From assembly GCA_934597585.1 (NCBI GenBank), contig CAKTSA010000009.1, positions 1 to 59,453 of the forward strand: 59,453 nucleotides of DNA, read 5' to 3'. A program made the translations under genes and the position numbers. The notes beneath the pieces were generated by a model that was not told the DNA's origin, ran no database searches, and worked only from the letters and a program-made list of their open reading frames with translations. This document shows positions 8,139 to 15,263 of this stretch, piece by piece (within the stretch, counting starts at the first letter, position 1; each line of letters starts with the position of its first letter). Source of the stretch: an uncultured Oscillospiraceae bacterium (GTDB lineage Bacteria; Bacillota; Clostridia; Oscillospirales; Oscillospiraceae).

Positions 8139-9080
8139 ATGAAAAGCATCTGGACCGTGGGAGAAGCACTCTGCGAGATCATGCGTGTTGACACCGACGC
8201 CGGACTCGATACACCGGAGCTGTTTAAGGGACCTTATCCCTCCGGAGCGCCGGCCATTTTTATCGACACCGCAGCAAAGCTGGGAACGCCCAGCGGCTTG
8301 ATTGGCACCGTCGGTGACGATGCCTTCGGTGCCTGTATCCGCCGGCGCCTTCTGGCGGATGGGGCGGACTGCTCACTTCTGGCCACCAATACGATGCTCT
8401 CCACGGCGGTGGCCTTCGTCTCCTATACCAGCAGCGGCGATCGCACGTTTATTTTCCACATCGGCAACGCCGCTGCCGGGGATATTCATTATCCGGCGCA
8501 CATGCCGGAGGATGTGGGCGTTTTCCATGTGATGGGCTGCGCCATGATGCCCTCGCCCGCTATGGCTGACTGTGTGAACCGGGCCGCGGCGTATTACTAC
8601 GAGCAGGGCGTTACGATCTCCTTTGATCCCAATATCCGGATCGAATCGCTGCACGGCCAGGATCTGCAGGAGTTGGTTCGGCCTGTTATGGAGCGCTGCT
8701 CCATTCTGCTTCCGGGTACGGAAGAACTGATGGCGATTGCTGGAACCGATACGGTGGACGCCGCACTGGAAAAAGTTTTCACTAATCCGGTCCTGAAGAT
8801 CGTGGTACTGAAGGATGGTGGCCGGGGCTGCCGTGTTGTCACCCGGGAGGAGAGTTTCTCGTTTCCTGTGTGCAAGGTCGAGGTGCTGGATTCCACCGGC
8901 GCCGGCGACTCGTTTGACGCCGGATTTCTGACCTCCTATCTCTCAGGTCTGACGCTGCGGCAGTGTGCGGAAAACGCCTCAGCTACCGGTGCATTGAACT
9001 GCGCAGCATTCGGCCCCATGGAGGGTAAGATTACCCAGCAAACCGTTGCGGAAATGGTGAAACAGAATTACCACCGGTAA
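8139..9080 (+). CDS. PfkB-family carbohydrate kinase
   Basis: A 313-residue ribokinase-fold kinase. PfkB signature 2 is clear as DSTGAGDSFDAGF near residue 250, with the catalytic Asp. The N-terminal GEALCEIMRVD and the substrate-binding GPYPSGAPA segment are atypical. Family members phosphorylate sugars or sugar phosphates with ATP in the cytoplasm. AAAGGAG lies 9 nt before the chosen ATG, and the reading frame extends upstream without evidence of use. In this operon it could phosphorylate the imported sugar or make a hexulose bisphosphate. I cannot choose between these. Confidence 0.9.
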   Translation: MKSIWTVGEALCEIMRVDTDAGLDTPELFKGPYPSGAPAIFIDTAAKLGTPSGLIGTVGDDAFGACIRRRLLADGADCSLLATNTMLSTAVAFVSYTSSGDRTFIFHIGNAAAGDIHYPAHMPEDVGVFHVMGCAMMPSPAMADCVNRAAAYYYEQGVTISFDPNIRIESLHGQDLQELVRPVMERCSILLPGTEELMAIAGTDTVDAALEKVFTNPVLKIVVLKDGGRGCRVVTREESFSFPVCKVEVLDSTGAGDSFDAGFLTSYLSGLTLRQCAENASATGALNCAAFGPMEGKITQQTVAEMVKQNYHR

Positions 9081-9105
9081 ACTTCAATATCAAAGGAGAT
9101 GTCGT

Positions 9106-10407
9106 ATGATGCAAAACCCACTCAAGACAATCGTTAAGGAGGCCTGCTTTTCTGTGACGGGCTCTGACCCCTTTGTGCTGCGCGCCACGATGAAGTATGC
9201 AAAGGAGCACAATGCGTACTTTATCTGTGAGGCGACAGTCAACCAGGTCAACCAATTCGGCGGTTATACCGGCATGCGTCCGAAGGACTACGCCGATCTG
9301 GTCAGCGGTATCGCGAAGGATATCGGATTCCCCATTGAAAAGGTTATCCTCAGCGGTGACCACCTGGGCCCCTTTGTCTGGCAGAACCTGGACGCTGCCA
9401 CCGCTATGGAGTACTCTAAGGAGCTTGTCAGAGAGTGCGTTGCCGCTGGATTCCGGAAGATTCACCTGGATCCCACCATGCCCCTGGCAGATGACGATCT
9501 GTCTGCTTTCGGCAACGATATCATCGCGGAGAGAGCCGCCCAACTGGCTATCGTCTCCGAGGAGACCTACGAAAAGACGAAAAATGATACCCCCTGGACC
9601 TACCGCCCGGCCTATGTCATTGGCAGCGAGGTCCCTGTGCCCGGCGGCACGCAGGAGGAGGAAGGGATCCACGTCACAACGCCGGCGGATCTGGACGCCG
9701 CCATCGCCTGCTTCAAAAAGGCCTTTGAAATGGTCGACCTGCCGCAGGTGTATGAGGACACCGTGGCAGTGGTTGCGCAGATCGGTATCGAATTTTCCGA
9801 TGAAGCAGTGCACGAGTATAACCACCAGGCAGCACTGAAGCTTTCGGAGCGGCTGAAGGCATATCCCCAGCTGCGTTTTGAGAGCCATTCCTCCGACTAC
9901 CAGCCCTCCGACTGTCTGTACAACATGGTCCGTGACGGCGTTGGCATTCTGAAGGTCGGCCCTGAGCTGACCTTCAAGTACCGCGAGGGACTCTTCGCCC
10001 TGGCCAAGGTCGAAGATGAACTGGCGGAGTGCTATGGCCTTACGCCCTCTTGCTTTATCGATGTGCTGGAGCAGACCATGCTGACTGCCGAGCCCAATTA
10101 CTGGGTGAAATACTACCATGGCACCGACGCCCAGCTTCACTTGAAGCGGAAATACAGCTTCTCTGATCGCTCCCGCTATTATTTCGCCCAGCCGGCTGTT
10201 GTCGCCGCCGAGAAGAAGCTGTTGGACAACCTCTCTTCTATCTCCATTCCCCTCACAGTCCTTAGCCAGTATCTCCCTATGGAGTACGAACTGATCCGCG
10301 AAGGCAAGCTGGAGAACGATCCCGTTGCAATGCTGGAGTATAAGTGCCAGCGGGTGCAGGATCGCTATTTCAGCAGTATGCTGAAGGCCAAGTCCGCTGC
10401 ACGCTGA
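9106..10407 (+). CDS. GatZ/KbaZ-family protein (tagatose-bisphosphate aldolase subunit or hexulose 4-epimerase)
   Basis: A 433-residue member of the tagatose-1,6-bisphosphate aldolase GatZ/KbaZ family. Motifs seen include ICEATVNQVNQFGGYTG, SGDHLGPFVWQ, IHLDPTMP, VGPELTFKYREGLF and YWVKYYHG. In enterobacteria GatZ/KbaZ supports a catalytic GatY/KbaY partner, but no GatY-like gene exists in this locus. Some stand-alone family members have been reported to epimerise fructose/tagatose (or their 6-phosphates) at C4, which would fit beside the C3 epimerase and isomerases of the opposite arm. AAAGGAG precedes the ATG, and a strong terminator follows at 10489. Confidence 0.88.
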   Translation: MMQNPLKTIVKEACFSVTGSDPFVLRATMKYAKEHNAYFICEATVNQVNQFGGYTGMRPKDYADLVSGIAKDIGFPIEKVILSGDHLGPFVWQNLDAATAMEYSKELVRECVAAGFRKIHLDPTMPLADDDLSAFGNDIIAERAAQLAIVSEETYEKTKNDTPWTYRPAYVIGSEVPVPGGTQEEEGIHVTTPADLDAAIACFKKAFEMVDLPQVYEDTVAVVAQIGIEFSDEAVHEYNHQAALKLSERLKAYPQLRFESHSSDYQPSDCLYNMVRDGVGILKVGPELTFKYREGLFALAKVEDELAECYGLTPSCFIDVLEQTMLTAEPNYWVKYYHGTDAQLHLKRKYSFSDRSRYYFAQPAVVAAEKKLLDNLSSISIPLTVLSQYLPMEYELIREGKLENDPVAMLEYKCQRVQDRYFSSMLKAKSAAR

Positions 10408-10488
10408 ACTGCCCGGCAGCCGTGTTTCTGCAACCCTGGTGCGGAGATGGAGTGGCCGCAGAAGGGCGTTTTGCTGTGGAATACGTGT

Positions 10489-10537
10489 AAAAGGTGCCGG
10501 AAACCGTTGGCTGCCAACGGTTTCCGGCACCTTTTTC
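10489..10537. terminator. bidirectional intrinsic terminator
   Basis: A perfect 20-bp stem (10491-10510 with 10514-10533, loop CTG) flanked by A-rich and T-rich tracts. It separates the rightward sugar operon from the leftward glycine cleavage operon and can serve both. Confidence 0.93.
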
Positions 10538-10555
10538 TGTTGTTGTGTTTTTCCC

Positions 10556-11938
10556 TTACCCCAGCTTCCCTATCAGAGCGTCCAGTGCTTCGCTCATGGC
10601 CTCCTCGAAGGAGGGGTGGGGCCGCATGACGCGGCGCAGGTCCTCCGCCGTCTGGCGGTTCACCATGGCGGCGCTGATCTGGCTGATCATGTCGCTGGCG
10701 TGCTGGCACATGAGGGAGGCCCCCAGAATTTCGTGGGTCTCGGCGTGGGCCACGATCTTCATGAAGCAGCGGCCCGGATCCTCGATGACGGTGCGGGCGT
10801 TGCCGAACATGGTGCACTTGCCCACGGCGGCGGGAATGCCCCGTTGCTTGGCCTCAGCCTCGGTGATACCCACCACGGCAATCTCCGGCGCGCTGTAAAT
10901 GCAGCTGGGGATCACGTTCAGGTCCACGTGGTCAGCTACGCCGCACATGCGCTCCACGCAGGCGGTGCCCTGTGCGGCGGCCACATGGGCCAACTGCACC
11001 ACGGAGGAGGCGTCGCCGATGGCGTACACACCGGGGATGCTGGTCTGGAAGTTTTCGTCTACTTTCAGGCTCTTGCCCCGGACTTCCGGATTCATACCCT
11101 CGGCAAACACGCCGTCCCAATAGGCCCGGCGGCCAATGGCGCACAGCACCTTTTCGCCGGTGACGGTCTTTTCCGCGCCCTTCTGCACCACGTGGACGGC
11201 AAGGCCGCTCTCCGTCTCCTCCAGCGACTGCACCATGGCGTTGGTCAGGACCTCGACGCCCTGCTTCTTCATGATCTGCTGGAGATTCTGGCCCAGCTCA
11301 CGGTCCATGTTGGGCAGCAGACGATCCATGCCCTCCACCAGCGTGACGGCGCAGCCCAGATTGCGGTAGAAGGTGGCGAACTCCACGCCGATGACGCCGC
11401 CGCCGATGATGACCAGCGAGTCATAGAGCCGCTCGCAGCCCTCCAGCAGCTCATCGGAGGTCATGACGCCGGGCAGATCCAACCCGGGGATAGGCGGCCG
11501 GACGTTGACGGAGCCGGTGGCGATGAGGATACGCTCCGCGGTATAGCGGCTCACCGCGCCGTCAGCTGCGGTGACATCCACCTGACCGGGCGCGGCGATG
11601 CGGCCCACGCCCTCGATCAGGTCCACCTTGGCGGACTTGAGAAGCCCGTGGATGCCGCCCCGCAGCTTTTCCGACACGCCGCGCTTATAGGCGAAGATCT
11701 CGCCCATGTCAAAGCTGGCGCCCGCCGCGTGAACGCCCATGCCCGCGCCGTCCACCGCGTCCCGGTAGACCTGGGAGGCGTGCAGCAGCGTCTTGGTGGG
11801 GATGCAGCCCCGGTTCAGGCAGGTGCCGCCCACTTCGCGGCACTCCACCACGGCGGTGTGCAGACCCAGCGCCGCGGCCCGCAGGGCGGCGGTATAGCCG
11901 CCGGGGCCCGCGCCGATGACGATCAGTTGATAGTCCAT
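10556..11938 (-). CDS. lpdA: dihydrolipoyl dehydrogenase (L protein)
   Basis: A 460-residue FAD/NAD disulfide oxidoreductase. It has the FAD-binding VIGAGPGGYTAA at the N-terminus, redox cysteines C40 and C45 in GGTCLNRGC, the NAD site IIGGGVIGVEFA, a second FAD motif YAIGDAS, and the C-terminal His-Glu pair in HPSFEEAMSE. No lipoyl domain is fused. It reoxidises the lipoyl arm of GcvH with NAD+. It is the last gene of the glycine cleavage operon, 3 nt after gcvPB, which argues for a dedicated L protein rather than one shared with pyruvate dehydrogenase. Confidence 0.95.
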   Translation of the reverse strand: MDYQLIVIGAGPGGYTAALRAAALGLHTAVVECREVGGTCLNRGCIPTKTLLHASQVYRDAVDGAGMGVHAAGASFDMGEIFAYKRGVSEKLRGGIHGLLKSAKVDLIEGVGRIAAPGQVDVTAADGAVSRYTAERILIATGSVNVRPPIPGLDLPGVMTSDELLEGCERLYDSLVIIGGGVIGVEFATFYRNLGCAVTLVEGMDRLLPNMDRELGQNLQQIMKKQGVEVLTNAMVQSLEETESGLAVHVVQKGAEKTVTGEKVLCAIGRRAYWDGVFAEGMNPEVRGKSLKVDENFQTSIPGVYAIGDASSVVQLAHVAAAQGTACVERMCGVADHVDLNVIPSCIYSAPEIAVVGITEAEAKQRGIPAAVGKCTMFGNARTVIEDPGRCFMKIVAHAETHEILGASLMCQHASDMISQISAAMVNRQTAEDLRRVMRPHPSFEEAMSEALDALIGKLG

Positions 11939-11941
11939 ACT

Positions 11942-13348
11942 TTATTCCTCCGGCTGCCAGCGTACCACCGGATGCCGGGCGGCCTTCACCTCGTCGGGAC
12001 GGCCGATGGGCATGTGGTGGGGCGCGGTATGCATGGTCTCCGCGTCGTCATGGGCCTTCTGATACAGCTGGCGCAGCACTGCGGCGGCGTGCTCCAGCGT
12101 TTCGGGGCCCTCCGTCTCAGTGGGCTCCAGCATCAGCGCCTCGTGGACGATCAGCGGGAAGTACATGGTGGGGGGATGGATGCCCTCGTCAATGAGGGAC
12201 TTGGACACGTCCAGCGCCGTGACGCCGGTGGCTTTTTTCAGGTCGCTGAGATCCAGCACGAACTCATGCATGCAGATGCGGTCATAGGCGGGGGTGTAGG
12301 TGCCCTTCAGCAGATGCATGAGATAGTTGGCGTTCAGCACCGCGTTCTGGGCGGCCTCGGGGATGCCCTCCCGGCCCAGCGTCAGCAGATAGGCCAGCGC
12401 CCGGACCACCACCAGGAAGTTGCCCCGGAAGCCCCGCACCTGAATGTGGCCCGGATCCTCCGCCGTGGCGCTGTGGGGCAGATAGGGGGCCAGGAAGCTC
12501 TTGCAGCCCACCGCGCCCGCGCCGGGACCGCCGCCGCCGTGAGGCGTGGCGAAGGTCTTGTGCAGGTTCATGTGGATGCAGTCAAAGCCCATGTCGCCGG
12601 GGCGGACGACGCCCATGACGGCGTTCAGGTTGGCCCCGTCGTAGTAGCACAGGCCGCCGGCCTCGTGGACAAGGCGGGTGATCTCCAGAATGTTGTGGTC
12701 AAAAATGCCCACGGTGTTGGGATTGGTCAGCATCAATCCGGCGGTATCCTCCCCCAGCACAGCCCGGAGCGCTTCCAGATCCACGCAGCCGTCAGGGCCG
12801 GAGGCGATATTCACCACCTGATAGCCGCACATGGCGGCGGTGGCGGGGTTGGTGCCGTGGGCGCTGTCGGGCACGATGATCTTGGTGCGCTTGTGGTCGC
12901 CCCGGGCGTCGTGGTACTGCTTGATCAGCAGCACGCCGGTAAACTCACCGTGGGCGCCGGCGGCAGGCTGGAAGGTCATGTCGTCCATGCCGGTGATCTC
13001 GCAGAGATACTGCTTGGCGGTGTCCAGCACTTCCTGCACGCCCTGCTGGTCGGCGGCGGGAGAGAGCGGATGAACGGCGGTAAAGCCCTCCAGAGCGGCC
13101 ACCTCCTCGTCGATGCGGGGGTTATACTTCATGGTGCAGGAGCCCAGGGGATAGAACCCGCAGTTGACGCCGTGGACCTGCTGCACCAGCTCTGTATAGT
13201 GGCGGGAGATATCGGTCTCGCTCATTTCCGGCAGAGCGGGCTTGGTCTCACGCCGCAGGGAAGCAGGCAGCTTCACCTCAGGCACGTCACAGGCGGGCAG
13301 AAGACTGCAGTGCCGGCCGGGAACGCTCTTTTCAAAGATCAGCTTCAT
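11942..13348 (-). CDS. gcvPB: glycine dehydrogenase (decarboxylating) subunit 2
   Basis: A 468-residue P-protein subunit carrying the pyridoxal phosphate lysine (K264 in HMNLHKTF). Other landmarks are GSCTMKYNP, QPAAGAHGE, DSAHGTNPA, YYDGANLNA and the glycine-rich GGGGPGAG. With GcvPA it decarboxylates glycine and moves the aminomethyl group to lipoyl-GcvH. The split into two genes is normal in Firmicutes and is not a frameshift. The start overlaps the gcvPA stop by four bases. Confidence 0.96.
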   Translation of the reverse strand: MKLIFEKSVPGRHCSLLPACDVPEVKLPASLRRETKPALPEMSETDISRHYTELVQQVHGVNCGFYPLGSCTMKYNPRIDEEVAALEGFTAVHPLSPAADQQGVQEVLDTAKQYLCEITGMDDMTFQPAAGAHGEFTGVLLIKQYHDARGDHKRTKIIVPDSAHGTNPATAAMCGYQVVNIASGPDGCVDLEALRAVLGEDTAGLMLTNPNTVGIFDHNILEITRLVHEAGGLCYYDGANLNAVMGVVRPGDMGFDCIHMNLHKTFATPHGGGGPGAGAVGCKSFLAPYLPHSATAEDPGHIQVRGFRGNFLVVVRALAYLLTLGREGIPEAAQNAVLNANYLMHLLKGTYTPAYDRICMHEFVLDLSDLKKATGVTALDVSKSLIDEGIHPPTMYFPLIVHEALMLEPTETEGPETLEHAAAVLRQLYQKAHDDAETMHTAPHHMPIGRPDEVKAARHPVVRWQPEE

Positions 13349-14661
13349 TTTGCCAGCACCTCCTTCACGATGGCCGCAGTTTTATCCATGGCGTCCTTCG
13401 TCACCTTTTCGGTGGCGCACCACAGGATGCCGCCGTCCACCGGCAGGCCCCCCAGAATACCGGCATCGGACAGTGCGTCCAGCACCTCCTTCGTTCTGGG
13501 CATGTCGGTGACGAACTCATGGAAGAAATCGCCCGAATAGCGCAGCTTCACACCGCCCACGGCGCACAGGGCCTCCGCCAGATAGTGGGCCTTGGCCATG
13601 GACTGTTCCGCCGCCTGGGCCATGCCGTCAGGGCCCATGGTTGCCATGTACAGGCCCGCCGTCAGGGCGCACAGCGCCTCGTTGGAGCAGATGTTGCTGC
13701 TGGCCTTTTCCCGGCGGATGTGCTGCTCCCGGGCCTGCAGGCTCAGCACGTAGGCCCGGCGGCCCTGGGCGTCCGTGGTCTCGCCCACGATGCGGCCGGG
13801 CAGCTTGCGCATATGCTTTTCGGTGGTGGCCATATAGCCCAGATAGGGGCCGCCTGCCGCCAGCGGCAGGCCCAGCGGCTGTCCCTCGCCCACGGCGATA
13901 TCCGCGCCGCAGTCACGGGGCGTTTTCATGATGGCCAGCGCCATGGGGTTGCAGCCCATCACGTACAACGCGCCCGCCTCGTGAACCGCCGCGCCCAGGG
14001 CCTCCGCGTCCTCAAAGAGACCGTGGAAGTTGGGCTGCTGCACATAGAAGCTGGCAGCGTCTGCCGTCAGCATCTCCCGCAGGGCGTCAAGGTCGGTCTT
14101 GCCGTCCTTTTCCGGAACGATGCGCAGCTCGTCGCCGGTGCCGTAGCAGTAGGTGCGGATGGTGTTGATGGTGTCGGGGTGCGTCGTGGCGGACACCAGC
14201 GTCACCCGGCGCTTCCGGTCGCGGCACATGGCGGCGGCCTCAGCGGCGGCGGTGGCCCCGTCGTAGACGGAGGCGTTGGATACGTCCATGCCCGTCAGCA
14301 TGCAGATCATGGTCTGATACTCGAAGATGGACTGCAGCAGTCCCTGGCTCATCTCCGCCTGATAGGGGGTGTAGGCCGTCAGGAACTCCTCCTTGGCGGG
14401 GATATACTTGACGATGCTGGGGATGTAGTGGTCGTAAGCGCCGGCACCCCGCAGAATCACGTCGTACACCCGGTTTTTGTCCGCCATGGCGCGGACGGCC
14501 CGGCCTACCTCCAGCTCGCTCATGCCGGAGGGAATGTCCAGCGGACGATCCAGATACATCTCCGCCGGCACATCGCCGTACAGCTCACGGAAGGAGGACA
14601 GGCCGATGGCCTGCAGCATCTCCTGCCGCTGCTGGGGCGTAGAGGGGATGTAGCTGCCCAT
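13345..14661 (-). CDS. gcvPA: glycine dehydrogenase (decarboxylating) subunit 1
   Basis: A 438-residue P-protein subunit beginning MGSYIPSTPQQRQEML, the standard GcvPA N-terminus. Motifs include PYQAEMSQGLLQ, NASVYDGATAAAEAA, and GEGQPLGLPLAAGGPYLG. The ATG at 14661 follows the gcvH stop with one base between them, which justifies it over upstream in-frame codons inside gcvH. It forms the heterodimer with GcvPB and lacks the catalytic lysine, as expected. Confidence 0.96.
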   Translation of the reverse strand: MGSYIPSTPQQRQEMLQAIGLSSFRELYGDVPAEMYLDRPLDIPSGMSELEVGRAVRAMADKNRVYDVILRGAGAYDHYIPSIVKYIPAKEEFLTAYTPYQAEMSQGLLQSIFEYQTMICMLTGMDVSNASVYDGATAAAEAAAMCRDRKRRVTLVSATTHPDTINTIRTYCYGTGDELRIVPEKDGKTDLDALREMLTADAASFYVQQPNFHGLFEDAEALGAAVHEAGALYVMGCNPMALAIMKTPRDCGADIAVGEGQPLGLPLAAGGPYLGYMATTEKHMRKLPGRIVGETTDAQGRRAYVLSLQAREQHIRREKASSNICSNEALCALTAGLYMATMGPDGMAQAAEQSMAKAHYLAEALCAVGGVKLRYSGDFFHEFVTDMPRTKEVLDALSDAGILGGLPVDGGILWCATEKVTKDAMDKTAAIVKEVLAK

Positions 14662-14662
14662 A

Positions 14663-15040
14663 TCAGCCCTCCTGCGCGCAGAAGGCCTCGTAAGCGGCGG
14701 CGTCCAGCAGCTCGGAGGTCTCGCCGGGGTTCTCCACCTTGATGAGCCACGCCTCATAGGGGGCCTTGTTCAGCAGCTCCGGCTCATCCAGCAGCGCCTC
14801 ATTGACGGCGCACACCGTGCCGGTCACGGGGGACACCAGGTCGGACACAGCCTTCACGGACTCCACGTCGCCAAAGGCCTCGCCTGCGGTGACCTCGTCA
14901 CCCTCGCCGGGCAGGTTCACGAACACCACATCACCCAGCGCGTCCTGGGCAAAGTCGGAAATACCGACCACAACAACGCCGTCCTCTTCCTTCATCCACT
15001 CGTGATCCTTGGAATACTTCATTTCAGCGGGAAACAACAT
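14663..15040 (-). CDS. gcvH: glycine cleavage system H protein
   Basis: A 125-residue lipoyl carrier. The lipoylation site is K63 in DVESVKAVSDL, and the sequence runs from YSKDHEW to the C-terminal PYEAWLIKVE. It shuttles the aminomethyl group among P, T and L proteins. AAAGTAT-rich DNA and the dispersed repeat at 15107-15255 separate it from the gcvT-glyA gene upstream. No lipoate ligase is in the window, so lipoylation must be supplied elsewhere. Confidence 0.96.
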   Translation of the reverse strand: MLFPAEMKYSKDHEWMKEEDGVVVVGISDFAQDALGDVVFVNLPGEGDEVTAGEAFGDVESVKAVSDLVSPVTGTVCAVNEALLDEPELLNKAPYEAWLIKVENPGETSELLDAAAYEAFCAQEG

Positions 15041-15106
15041 GATACTTTACCTCCAAATTTTATTGTAAGTTGAATGTTTACTTTTTCGGGGTATACCGCA
15101 ACGGTG

Positions 15107-15255
15107 CGGTGCGGAGTAAAAAGCCGTCGCCCTTTCACCTCCCTCTGTGAGGGAGGTGGCGCGGCGTAAGCCGTGACTGGGGGAGAGAATTAAAGTCTTT
15201 TATTCTCTCCCCCAGTCAGCTTCGCTGACAGCCCCCTCTCAGAGGGGGCCTATAA
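15107..15255. repeat. dispersed intergenic palindromic repeat inside the gcv operon
   Basis: The gap between gcvT-glyA and gcvH contains two hairpin units: CCTCCCTCTGTGAGGGAGG on the left, and CCCCCTCTCAGAGGGGG on the right. In between, GGGGGAGAGAAT faces ATTCTCTCCCCC across a short centre, so the whole unit can fold as one long structure. Elements of this look recur in gut Firmicutes genomes (from memory, not searched). It lies within the transcript and could affect mRNA processing. Confidence 0.75.
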
Positions 15256-15263
15256 CAGCTTTT

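Noticed and set aside
13345..14661. Frameshifted or split glycine dehydrogenase
   Set aside because: Two-subunit P protein (GcvPA/GcvPB) is the normal Firmicutes arrangement, with coupled starts and complete domains.
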